Shown in pieces: positions 34,250 through 44,568 of a stretch of DNA of 64,000 nucleotides. Under the pieces are notes generated by a model, which was not told the origin of the DNA, did not search any database, and worked only from the letters and a program-made list of their open reading frames with translations. The position numbers and the translations under genes are program-made. Source of the DNA: Lotus japonicus (Eukaryota; Streptophyta; Magnoliopsida; Fabales; Fabaceae); assembly GCF_012489685.1 (NCBI RefSeq), contig NC_080045.1, positions 46,955,096 through 47,019,095 of the forward strand, written 5' to 3'. Each line of letters starts with the position of its first letter. Position 1 is the first letter of the stretch.

Positions 34250-37108
34250 ATGGTGAGACAAACCAGAAGATCTACTGCAGATGCACCTCAGTTCCCTCAC
34301 ATGGTAGTTGGTTTGGCAACGGGTCAAAGGGGCTCTGAGAACCCGGCACAAGAACAAGTTCAAGCTCAAGAGCAGATTGTTCCAATTGCAGAACGGGGCT
34401 GTGCCGTTCACTGCGTATTTGCTCCTGAGGAACTCCAAGTCCTGGCAGAATGGAGATTCGACCTCGACAACCTGGCTGCAAATGGGTTTGATCTTCGTCC
34501 TGAAGTCCAAGCTCAAGGTTGGGGAAACTACTTCAACCGACTTCGAGGACCGGTGTATGAGAAGCTGGTAAAGGAATTCTGGAAGCACGCCGACTGCGAT
34601 GATACTCAAGTGGTATCTCATATTCTTGGCAGGAAGATCATCATCACGGAGAAGTCATTCGTGAATCTGCTAGGTGCAGACACTGCTTATGGGTATCGGT
34701 TCCAATTCACTGAGTCGAAGCTGAAACCCAGCACCAAAGACAAAATCAACCAGGCCCTGTACACCACCTTCAAACCGGGCAAGACAAGTTACAAGGTGAT
34801 GGACCTTCACCCCAAACTCAGGATCTGGCACAAGATCCTGCTCAACTGCATCAATCAGAGACCGAAGGGCAGTTCCCCAGATTACATCAACTTCAACCAG
34901 AAGGCGATGCTGTTTTTCATCCAAGATCAGGAGAAGATCTGCCTTCCCTACTTCCTGTTCTCCTACTTGAAGGAGTGTATCTGGAAGTCTAGGACTACTG
35001 CCTCAATCAAGTCAGCAATCAAGTATATCCCCTTTGGGAGACTGCTGTCTGATCTCTTCATTGAGAGTGGCCTCATTCAAGACCTGATCAATGCTGGTTG
35101 CACAGAGGACTTGAGCACAATTGTCAGCGATGTCTTCACTGCCAACTCTCTGAAGAAGATGGGTTTGGTCCAGAAGAAGATTGCTCCTGCTCATGCAGAC
35201 ACATCTTCTGAGATCAGAGGAAGAAGGATGCCTCTGAATGACTACCCACTGTGGACTCAAGCAGACAATCCTGAAGCCATCAGATGCTATGTTGAAGACC
35301 TCAGGGCTCAAGGATTCGAGATTGATCTTGATGATTTCTTCAGCAGACTGCCGCCAGCTCCAGAGTTTCCTTCTCCTCCCAAGAAGAAAGCTCAGAGGAA
35401 GATGGTTCTGGAAGAATCCTCTGAAGAATCTGATGTCCCTCTGGTCAAGGAGACAAAGAGAAAGCCTGATGATGGTGATGATAGTGATAGTGAGGATGGT
35501 CCTCCAAAGAAGAAGCAGAAGAAGGTCAGAATCGTGGTGAAGCCTACTCGGGTGGAACCAGCTGCTGCAGTGGTCAGAAGGACTGAACCTCCTGCCAGAG
35601 TGACTCGATCATCAGCACATTCAAGTAAGCCTGCACTTGCTTCTGATGATGATTTGAATTTATTTGATGCACTTCCTATTTCTGCCTTGCTTCAACACTC
35701 CTCAAATCCCCTCACTCCTATTCCTGAATCCCAGCCAGCCGCACAAACCACCACTCCACCACATTCCCCAAGATCTTCCTTCTTTCAACCTTCCCCTACT
35801 GAAGCACCTCTCTGGAATTTGCTTCAGAACCAACCCTCTAGGTCAGAAGATCCAACCTCTCTCATTACCATTCCATACGACCCATTATCTTCTGAACCCA
35901 TCATCCATGACCAACCCGAGCCCAACCAAACAGAACCACAACCCAGAACGTCTGATCACTCTGTTCCCAGAGCATCAGAACGTCCTGCTGTCAGAACCAC
36001 GGATACCGACTCTTCAACAGCCTTTACACCTGTATCCTTCCCAATCAATGTTGTTGATTCTTCTCCCTCCAATAACTCTGAATCAATTAGAAAATTCATG
36101 GAGGTTAGAAAAGAGAAGGTGTCTGCCTTGGAAGAGTATTACCTTACCTGTCCAAGCCCTAGGAGATATCCTGGCCCTAGACCTGAACGTCTAGTTGACC
36201 CAGATGAACCTATCTTGGCCAATCCTATCCAAGAGGCAGACCCCTTAGTTCAACCAGCTCACCCTGTCCCTGACCAACAAGAGCCAATTCAACCAGACCC
36301 TGAACCCGAACAATCAGTGTCTAACCAATCCTCGGTTAGATCACCTCACCCTCTGGTTGAAACTTCAGACCCTCACCGTGGAACCTCTGAACCCAATGCT
36401 CCCATGATTAACATTGGTTCTCCACAAGGTGCCTCTGAAGCTCATAGCAGCAATCACCCAGCCTCTCCTGAAACCAACCTCTCCATCATTCCCTATACTC
36501 ACCTTCAACCCACATCTCTCTCTGAGTGCATCAATATCTTCTATCATGAAGCCTCCCTGAGGCTCCGCAATGTGCACGGTCAGACTGATCTCAGTGAGAA
36601 TGCTGAAAATGTGGCTGATGAGTGGAACAATCTGAGCACTTGGCTAGTGGCTCAGTTTTCAATTATGATGCAGCTCCTGCATGCAGAGGGAAGTCAGAGG
36701 ATTGAGGCTGCCAAGCAAAGGTTTGCTAGAAGGGTGGCTCTTCATGAACTAGAACAGAGAAATAAGCTTCTTGAAGCTATTGAAGAAGCCAAGAGAAAGA
36801 AAGAACAAGCAGAAGAAGCTGCACGTCAAGCAGCAGCTCAAGCTGAACAAGCCAGACTTGAGGCAGAGCAACTTGAAGCTGAGGCTGAAGCTCTTAGATG
36901 CCAAGCACTTGCACCGGTTGTGTTTACTCCTGCTGCTTCTGCTTCCATTCCAGATCCTCAAGCTGCTCAGAATGTTCCTTCCAGTTCTACTCAGACAAGC
37001 TCATCCAGACTCGACATCATGGAACAACGTCTTGACACTCATGAATCCATGCTGATTGAGATGAAGCAAATGATGATGGAACTTCTGCGACGATCTGACA
37101 AACCTTAG
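34250..37108 (+). CDS. Sirevirus post-pol ORF (copy 2, intact, 952 aa)
   Basis: Long extra protein after pol. ATG at 34250 is chosen for its context (tcaaaATGgtgaga) and because upstream codons are leader-like; the frame is open further 5' but without ATG. Residues about 90-330 form the conserved part (NYFNRLRGPVYEKLVKEFW at 93-111; later IPFGRLLSDLFIESGLIQDL), in the style of the Pfam family Putative plant transposon protein (Transposase_32). A basic cluster PPKKKQKKVR (about 418-427) resembles a nuclear localisation signal. A Pro/Ser/Glu-rich disordered region follows to about 770. Residues about 823-890 are a strong Ala/Glu/Leu coiled coil. No signal peptide or membrane span, so it is not envelope-like. 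Function is unknown; a nuclear or structural role is a guess. Confidence 0.8.
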   Translation: MVRQTRRSTADAPQFPHMVVGLATGQRGSENPAQEQVQAQEQIVPIAERGCAVHCVFAPEELQVLAEWRFDLDNLAANGFDLRPEVQAQGWGNYFNRLRGPVYEKLVKEFWKHADCDDTQVVSHILGRKIIITEKSFVNLLGADTAYGYRFQFTESKLKPSTKDKINQALYTTFKPGKTSYKVMDLHPKLRIWHKILLNCINQRPKGSSPDYINFNQKAMLFFIQDQEKICLPYFLFSYLKECIWKSRTTASIKSAIKYIPFGRLLSDLFIESGLIQDLINAGCTEDLSTIVSDVFTANSLKKMGLVQKKIAPAHADTSSEIRGRRMPLNDYPLWTQADNPEAIRCYVEDLRAQGFEIDLDDFFSRLPPAPEFPSPPKKKAQRKMVLEESSEESDVPLVKETKRKPDDGDDSDSEDGPPKKKQKKVRIVVKPTRVEPAAAVVRRTEPPARVTRSSAHSSKPALASDDDLNLFDALPISALLQHSSNPLTPIPESQPAAQTTTPPHSPRSSFFQPSPTEAPLWNLLQNQPSRSEDPTSLITIPYDPLSSEPIIHDQPEPNQTEPQPRTSDHSVPRASERPAVRTTDTDSSTAFTPVSFPINVVDSSPSNNSESIRKFMEVRKEKVSALEEYYLTCPSPRRYPGPRPERLVDPDEPILANPIQEADPLVQPAHPVPDQQEPIQPDPEPEQSVSNQSSVRSPHPLVETSDPHRGTSEPNAPMINIGSPQGASEAHSSNHPASPETNLSIIPYTHLQPTSLSECINIFYHEASLRLRNVHGQTDLSENAENVADEWNNLSTWLVAQFSIMMQLLHAEGSQRIEAAKQRFARRVALHELEQRNKLLEAIEEAKRKKEQAEEAARQAAAQAEQARLEAEQLEAEAEALRCQALAPVVFTPAASASIPDPQAAQNVPSSSTQTSSSRLDIMEQRLDTHESMLIEMKQMMMELLRRSDKP

Positions 37109-37873
37109 TTTTAGGATCTCTTCTTTTTCTTTCTTTTTATTTAACGTTGATTTATTTAAACTCTGTTTCTTTTTATTTATTTATTCTCTTTTGTTCGTTT
37201 GTGATTATATATGCTTAACTATATATACTTATGTCACATATGTTTGCAAAACTCGTTTTATTCATAATCTCTCTGATTCTTACATCATTTTCATTTTCTT
37301 TTAAACTTAGACCTTCTCTAAGGGGGAGTACCTTGTACTTCAAGCTAAGTTTTTCACACCCCAAGCTTTTTGCTTATGACAAAAAGGGGGAGTAAACCCA
37401 GTTTTTGATGTGTAAGATGTGTTAGTGTGACTTATTTTTCTTTTGGAGATTTTAAGAGTTCCACCTTCATGACCATAGATGTGTCACTGGGCAAATACAA
37501 GGAATACATTTCACTTCTTCTGAAGTGATTCTAAGTTGACTCTGATACCCAAGACTCTGATACCTTGTCCATGACTCTGATCACTTATGCGCTCTGATTA
37601 TTCGTTTTTCATCTATGTCATAAGCTTTTCACTCTGAACTCTTATATTTTTTAACTCAGAATCTAGACTTTACTAACGTTTTCATCAAGTATTAGATTCA
37701 GGGGGAGCTAAGCTCAGAATCAAGCAGTGACTTGAATTCAGAATGAGCAAGATAAACTATTCACATCAGGATAAGTCTTATTCTATATCTCTAAACTCTG
37801 AGTGAATTCAGTTTAATGTTTAAGAATTGTTCATCAAAAATCTTAGTTTTGTCATCATCAAAAAGGGGGAGAT
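37109..37873 (+). other. 3' non-coding region with four polypurine-like tracts (copy 2)
   Basis: GGGGGAG-containing purine tracts at 37320-37330, 37381-37393, 37701-37707 and 37859-37872; the last abuts LTR3 and is the expected plus-strand primer. Several CTCTGA words lie between them. Compared with copy 1, two of the G runs have one more G and one T run one more T. Confidence 0.75.
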
Positions 37874-39093
37874 TGTAAGATCAAGTTTTGATCTAGTAGT
37901 ACAACTCTATGTTTTGATGATTACAAGTTAACCTTTTGATATGAACAATTGTGGTACTCTAATGTGTTTTTCTGAGTGTGCTATTTACAGGCTCTGACCT
38001 CAACTCAATCTCACACAAATCAGAAGCACTGTGTATAAAGGGTAACCCAAGCAACGCTTTCGCATTCACCATGTTCAGTATGAACAGTGGAAAAGCTTCA
38101 GAAGTTCTGAAGCTATACAAACTCTGATGTGGACTCAGTCGCTAGAAGCTCTGAAGATCCAGAAGTTCTGATAACCAAGAAACACTGAAGGTTCAGATGT
38201 TCTGATGGTGTAGAAGACTCTGAAGATCCAGAAGCTGAATAGTGGAAACTCTGAAGTCCAGAAGCAAGAAACTCTGAAGGCCATGTTCTTCCCTCTGAGT
38301 TCAGAATCAGAAGATACAATGGTCAGAGGATCTGTGCTTTCCCTCTGACTCTGATCAACCGGCTTCACAAGTTCCAATATGAAGTATTCCCCTGATCAGA
38401 AGTCTCCTAGGTTAAAAGGTCAAGTCGCTATCCAAGTACAAAAGCAAGTGTACCTTCCTGACGACCTACCTAACGTTCTCAACCACAGCAGAAGCTGGAT
38501 TTTCCAGAACTGCCCTCCAACGGTAGCATTTCCCATGCAACGCTCAACCCTAATCCTTGGAGTATATATAGAGGCTGAAGATTGAAAGAAGCGGCTAAGA
38601 AACTAAGAAGAAAAAAATACACACGCGCAAGACATATTCAAAATATTCTAAGCTTTCTTTCATCTGAAATTCATTGTGTTTACTATTAGCTTTTTAGAAG
38701 CAAATCTCTTGTAAACAATTCTTTGATAAACAGTTTGTTTAGTTCCTTTAGGAGATCAAGGTTGATCGGATCCTAGAGAAGACTAAGAGAGTGAATCTTA
38801 GTGTGAGCTAAGTCAGTGTAATTGTTAGTCACTTGTAGGTTTCAAGTGCAGTTGTAACTCTTACCTGATTAGTGGATTGCCTTCATTCTAAGAAGGAAGA
38901 AATCACCTTAACGGGTGGACTGGAGTAGCTTGAGTGATTTATCAAGTGAACTAGGATAAAATCCTTGTGTGCTTTTCTATCTCTTATCTTTAGCACTTAA
39001 GTTCTCGAAAGATTTGTCAAAATCTTTAAGGTAGAAGTTTTGTTCTTAAAACGTTATTCAAACCCCCCCTTTCTACCGTTTTTCATACCTTCA
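37874..39093 (+). repeat. LTR3 (3' LTR) of the plus-strand Sirevirus
   Basis: 1220 bp, same length as LTR1, about 7 substitutions apart. Ends CATACCTTCA, followed by TSD ATAAC (39094-39098). TATA box at 38563-38570. Confidence 0.92.
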
Positions 39094-40040
39094 ATAACCT
39101 CCTTACACTTAAGAACATCAGGGCCAACTTCCCTTTCCTTGGTCATCCTTCTCTTGCAAACAAACTTCCACTTCTGAACACTCTCTTCTAAGTGGAAAGA
39201 CACTCTGTCAATAGGAACAACATGAACATTTTGAGGAATACGCTTACCTGCATATTTCTTCTTCTCAGAAGGTCGGACGTCCTGGACATCGGCCTCAACA
39301 TCTGACTCAGAGTCTTCAACAGCAACTGGAATCTTCTTTTTCTTTTTCTCACCAGGGGTCTTGGCAGCCTTTTGCTTTCCCTTACCCTTTACATCCGCTT
39401 GTCTAGACTTGTAGGTTGCAAGAGAGGATTTGGATCTCTTTTGTGGAGTAAAAGTGGTCTCAATATTAGGGACCCTTCTTTTTCTTTTCATCTTGGCAGC
39501 AACACTATCAGGAAGAGAAGCAGTCAGAGGAACAACATCAGAATCATCACCAGAGATGTCCTGAACAGGGGTTGGATCCTGGATTGGCTCTTCAGAATTG
39601 GTATCCTCAGAATTGCCATTCTTTGGATCAGCATCCTTGGAAGAGGACGCTACAGAAACATCAGGTTGGGTAGCATTGCCTGAATCTTCATGAGAAGTGG
39701 AATCATTTTCAGGATTTTCTTGATCAGAAGTTTCCTGAGACACATATGTCTCAACATCGGGCACATCAACAGGAGAGGATTTCACAGGAGAATCTCCATC
39801 ATTGATTTCCTCTTCATCAGTAATATCCTCATAAGGAGGGACATTTGTGGATTCCTTGTTCTGAGCCTTGGACATGTAGGTCTTTCTTGTTGGGTTCCTT
39901 ATCTTCTTCTTCCCAGAAGCTTTCTTTGACACACAAGGTGGTTGAGAAGAACCACTTTTCAAACCCATGCACTTCACATCCTTAGCAGTTCTTTCAATCT
40001 TTGCCTTGACATAATCATTCTTTCCTGAAACTTGAGACAT
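39094..40040 (-). pseudogene. Post-pol ORF of the minus-strand Sirevirus, 5' part
   Basis: Starts at ATG 40040 (MSQVSGKNDYVKAKIERTAK). It has a Lys-rich beginning, a long acidic Ser/Asp/Glu/Pro-rich middle, then basic clusters (KMKRKRR; GEKKKKKIP), which may act as nuclear signals, and a conserved segment (VHVVPIDRVSFHLEESVQKW) before the 39094 breakpoint. The plus-strand Sirevirus landed here; the rest of the ORF is at 18017-17083. It follows the pol stop at 40278 after about 240 nt. No signal peptide or membrane span. Together the parts resemble the extra ORF of Sireviruses. It is disrupted, so no full product is expected. Confidence 0.75.
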
Positions 40041-40277
40041 GATGAGACGAGAGGAAACACAAACAGAACACAGAGCGTTGAGAGAAGATTGAGAATGAGA
40101 AAAAATGAGGCTAGTAGAAGAAGGATTCACAAGCGGTTTTGAAAACATTATTGGCCCGTTGGAGGTAGTTATAAGGTGAGTGGACCATGATGTAATCTCC
40201 TCTCTACTGATGTCACAACGGCAGTTAATGATGATAAAAAATAAACTAGTCGTTAACACAATGTGACGCGTTAATTG

Positions 40278-42919
40278 CTATGTCTCAAAAAGGAAAATCC
40301 CAAGATTTCCTCTTAACTTTTCAAAAGTGCTTGCATCAAGGGGTTTTGTGAAAATGTCAGCCAATTGCTTGTCAGCTGTAACATGCTCCAAATTGACAAT
40401 TTTATCCTCCACCGAATCCCTAATAAAATGATGTCTAATATCAATGTGTTTGGTCCTGCTATGCTGTATGGAATTCTTGGAAATATTGATTGCACTGAGA
40501 TTGTCGCAGTACAATGTCATGACATCCTGTTCAACATCATACTCCTTCAACATTTGCTTCATCCACATGAGTTGAGTGCAACTACTTCCTGCTGCAATAT
40601 ACTCTGCCTCAGCAGTAGACAAAGAAACACAATTCTGCTTTTTGCTAAACCATGAGATCAAGTTATTCCCTAAGAAGAAACACCCACCAGATGTGCTCTT
40701 TCTATCATCTGCACTACCTGCCCAATCTGCATCACAAAATCCAACTAAAGAAGAATTTGTATCATGAGTATATAGAATACCATAGTCACTTGTGCCACTG
40801 ATGTACTTGATAATTCTCTTCACTTGTAGCAGATGACTTGCCTTAGGAGCTGCTTGATATCTTGCACACACACCAACTGCAAATGTGATATCTGGTCTGC
40901 TAGCAGTAAGATACAACAAGTTTCCTATCATGCTTCTATAGAGACTTTGATCAACATTTTCCCCTTGTTCATCCTTGGTCAATTTGATATGTGTAGCAGC
41001 AGAAGTTCTCTTGTGACCGGCTTTTTCTAGGCCAAACTTCTTGACTAAACCTCTAGCATACTTACTCTGTGATATGAACATAGAGTCCTCCATTTGTTTG
41101 ACTTGGAGTCCTAGGAAATAATTCAACTCACCAACTAAGCTCATCTCAAATTCATATTTCATTTGTCGGACGAAATGTTCCACCATCGAGTTCGACATCC
41201 CTCCAAAAACAATGTCATCCACATAAATCTGAGCTATCATGAGCTTACCTTTGTCATTCTTCACGAACAAAGTTCTATCAATTCCACCCTTGCAGTAACA
41301 ATTGCTAACAAGAAACTCAGTGAGCGTCTCATACCAAGCCCTAGGTGCTTGCTTCAACCCATACAAGGCTTTCCTTAGTTTGTACACATGATCTGGATGA
41401 TGTGGATCTATGAACCCTTTAGGTTGCTCAACATAAACTTCTTCACTCAAGTATCCATTTATAAAAGCACTCTTTACTTCCATCTGATAGAGCCTGCACT
41501 TCAAAAGACAAGCAACACCTAACAAGAGTCTTATAGATTCTAGTCTAGCTACTGGAGCAAAGGTCTCATCAAAATCAACTCCCTCTATCTGAGTATATCC
41601 TTGTGCAACTAGCCTTGCTTTGTTCCTTGTAACTGTTCCAGTTTCATCTGACTTGTTCTTGAAGATCCATTTGGTGCCAATGATGTTTACTTCTTAGGTC
41701 TAGGTACTAAATCTCATACTTCATTTCTCCTGAACTGCTCTAGCTCTTCTTGCATAGCATTTATCCAGTATTCATCAGTGAGAGCTTCGTTGACATTCCT
41801 GGGTTCTTCTTAGAGATGAAACAGCCATGAGCAATAAGACTTTTGGATCTGGTAGTCACCCTTTCTTGAAGATTACCAATGATGTTCTCTTGAGGATGAA
41901 TCTTCTGAATCCTGATTGATGGAGCTTTGTTTGATGTGGTCACTTTGTCTTCCTGTTCATCTGCTCTTGTCTCAAAATCATTGTCGAGGACAGTTGCTGC
42001 AGCATCGGCTGGAACATCTGCACCATCATCATCTTCATTCATATTAGTCTCCTCCTTCTTACTTGGTTCATCATCCACAGTCACATTTACATATTCCATC
42101 ATGGTTTCTGTGCGTGAATTAAAAACCCTATAAGCTTTGCTGTTCATTGAGTACCCCATGAAAATCCCTTCATCACTCCTTGGATCAAGCTTTCTCCTAG
42201 GATCACGATCTGCAAGAATGTAGCATTTACTTCCAAATAAGTGGAAGTGTTTTACAGTGGGCTTCCTACCTTTCCATAGTTCATACTGAGTGGAAGATGT
42301 CCCTGCTCTAATGGTGACCCTATTATGTATGTAACAGGCAGTACTCATAGCTTCAGTCCAGAACTTGTGTGGAATCTTCTTAGCATGTAACATTACTCTT
42401 GCTGATTCCTGGAGAGTTCTATTCTTTCTTTCAACAATTCCATTCTACTGCGGAGTGATGGGGGCAGAAAACTCCATGACTTATTCCTTCTGATCCACAT
42501 AACTCCAAGAATTTTGAATTCTCAAACTCTCTTCCATGATCACTTCTGATTATCACAATCACACAATTCTTCTCATTCTGAAGTCTCAATCATAGATTCT
42601 TGAATATTTCAAAAGTATCTGATTTTTCTCTCATGAATTCAACCCATGTATACCTGGAAAAATCATCAACACAGACAAACACATACCTTTTTCCTCTCAA
42701 GCTTTCAACCTGCATAGGACCCATAAGATCCATGTGAAGCAATTCAAGAACCTTAATCGTGGTCTGATGCTGAAGCACCTTGTGTGACACCTTGGTTTGT
42801 TTTCCAATCTGACATTCTCCACAAAGCTTTCCTTCTCCCAAGCTCAGTTTAGGCAGACCTCTTATTGCTTCATCAGCAATAACCTTTTGCATGCTCATGT
42901 AGTTGAGATGTCATAGTTT
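40278..42919 (-). pseudogene. pol: Minus-strand Sirevirus pol: integrase core, RT and RNase H (decayed)
   Basis: Minus strand from 42898: integrase start (CGECQIGK, LHMDLMGP, YVFVCVDDFSRYTW). TGA at 42590-42592, an extra G near 42472 and a TAG near 42446 break the core around the RSDHGREF and NGIVERKNR motifs, which remain readable in shifted frames. Integrase C-terminal part: 42393-41761. A phase change follows near 41760, then RT-RNase [30 protein letters not shown], intact YVDDIVFGG, FCDADWAGSADDRKSTSGG, CDNLSAINISKN, ending [11 protein letters not shown] and RNase H from 41525 to 40278 are one open frame with all key residues, so that half is much better preserved than integrase. Confidence 0.85.
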
Positions 42920-44129
42920 TTGTAAGATCAAGTTTTGATCTAGTAGTACAACTCTATATTTTGATGATTACATGTTAACCTTTTGATATGAACAATTGTG
43001 GTACTCTAACGTGTTTTTCTGAGTGTGCTATTTACAGGCTCTGACCTCTATTCAATCTCACACAAATCAGAAGCACTGTGCTTAAAGAGTGACCCAAGCA
43101 ATGCTTTCGCATTGACCATGTTCAACATGAACAGTGGAAAAGCTTTAGAAGTTCTGAAGCTACACAAACTCTGATGTGGACTCAGTCACTAGAAGCTCTG
43201 AAGATCCAGAAGTTCTGATAACCTAGAAACACTGAAGGTTCAGATGTTCTGATGGTGTAGAAGACTCTGAAGATACAGAAGCTGAATAGTGGAAACTCTG
43301 AAGTCCAGAAGCAAGAAACTCTGAAGACCATGTACTTCCCTCTGAGTTCAGAATCAGAAGATACAATGGTCAAAGGATCTATGCTTTCCCTCTGACTCTG
43401 ATCAACCGGCTTCACAAGTTCCAACATGAAGCCTTCCCCTGATCAGAAGTCTCCTAGGTTTAAAGGTCAAGTCACTTTCAAAGTACAAAAGCAACTATAC
43501 CATCCTGACGACCTACCTAACGCTCTCAGCCACAGCAGAAGCTGGAATTTCCAGAACTGCCCTCCAACGGTAGCATTTCTATGCAGCGCTCAAACCCTAA
43601 TCCTTGGAGTATAAATAGAGGCTGAAGTCTGAAAGATGCGGTTGGAAGAATTTACATAAGCACAAGCTATATTCAAATATCTTCAAGCATTCTTTCATCT
43701 GAAAATTCATTGTGTTTACTATTAGCTTTTTTGAAGCAAATCTCTTGTAAACATTCTTTGATTAAACAGTTTGTTTAGTTCCTTTAGGAGATCAAGGTTG
43801 ATCGGATCCTAGAGAAGACTAAGAGAGTGAATCTTAGTGTGAGTTAAGTCAGTGTAATTGTTAGTCACTTGTAGGTTTCAAGTGCAGTTGTAACTCTTAC
43901 CTGATTAGTGGATTGCCTTCATTCTAAGAAGGAAGAAATCACCTTAACGGGTGGACTAGAGTAGCTTGAGTGATTTATCAAGTGAACCAGGATAAAATCC
44001 TTGTGTGCTTTTCTATCTCTTATCTTTAGCACTTAAGTTCTCGAAAGATTTGTCAAAATCTTAAAGGTGGAAGCTTTATCTTGAAAACGCTATTCAAACC
44101 CCCTCTTTCTACCGTTTTTCATACCTTCA
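42920..44129 (+). repeat. Solo LTR of the plus-strand Sirevirus family
   Basis: 1210 bp with the same ends as LTR1/LTR3 (TGTAAGATCAAG ... CATACCTTCA) and a perfect 5-bp TSD, GTTTT (42915-42919 and 44130-44134). No internal sequence remains, so it is the product of LTR-LTR recombination. It is visibly more diverged from LTR1 and LTR3 than they are from each other (e.g. TATAAATA for TATATATA, small deletions near 43645), so it is a separate insertion. It lies inside the His-Cys zinc finger before the integrase of the minus-strand element. Confidence 0.93.
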
Positions 44130-44568
44130 GTTTTTGATGCCATACATTAAACTCATCTTCCTTGGTTATCAAACATCTAGAAACTTGAGCTCTTTCCTGA
44201 GATGTCCACATGTAGCAATTGTCTTTTGATCTGACTCCTCTCATCAAAATTCTATTATCATCAGTAGTCACCACACATTCTGTTTTATTGAACTTCACAT
44301 CAAGCCCTTGGTCACAGAGTTGGCTTATGCTGATCAGATTTGTAGTTAGTCCATTAACTAGTAACACATTATTCAGGTTAAGAGATTTTGTGCTCAAAAG
44401 CTTTCCTACTCCCTTGATCTTCCCTTTAGCTCCATCTCCAAAAGATGACATAGTTGCTGGAGTGACTTCTGATGTCTTGCAAGAAACTCTTGTTTCCTGT
44501 CATGTGCTTTGAGCAACCACTATCAAAATACCAGTCGTCCTTTGATGATGCTCTGAATGATGTGTATG
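44130..44568 (-). pseudogene. Minus-strand Sirevirus protease C-part and pre-integrase region
   Basis: Minus strand 44451-44135 contains the region after the protease active site (NNVLLVNGLTTNLISISQLC) and the start of the gag-pre-integrase domain (DEFNVWHQK), cut by the solo LTR at the first zinc-finger histidine. Just upstream, around 44540-44480, the sequence encodes WYFDSGCSKHMTGN-like protease residues in broken frames. Decayed. Confidence 0.65.

Larger units (their letters stand above)
18018..39093 (+). mobile_element. Plus-strand Sirevirus block, LTR-internal-LTR-internal-LTR (likely one element assembled twice)
   Basis: Three LTRs (18018-19237; 28269-28843 with a gap; 37874-39093) flank two internal regions of 9031 and 9030 bp. 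The whole block has one TSD, ATAAC (18013-18017 and 39094-39098), so it is one insertion event. Each internal region has an initiator-Met PBS, gag, pol, a long post-pol ORF and several polypurine-like tracts. The two internal regions differ by eleven 1-nt indels, which exactly account for the length difference. A single element would be about 11.5 kb, normal for Sireviruses. LTR1 and LTR3 differ at about 7 of 1220 sites, so the insertion is recent. Either unequal recombination or a false duplication across the gap made the repeat; I favour the latter. Confidence 0.93.

Noticed and set aside
34250..37108. Retroviral envelope gene
   Set aside because: Position after pol invites the label, but there is no signal peptide, membrane span or glycosylated ectodomain pattern; basic and coiled-coil regions argue against it.
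18018..39093. Two independent insertions of the plus-strand Sirevirus side by side
   Set aside because: Only one pair of TSDs surrounds the block and the middle LTR is shared and chimeric, so independent insertions do not fit.
39372..39929. Plus-strand frames opposite the minus-strand post-pol ORF
   Set aside because: Antisense shadows of a Ser/Glu/Asp-rich coding region; Ile/Arg-rich composition is typical of such shadows.
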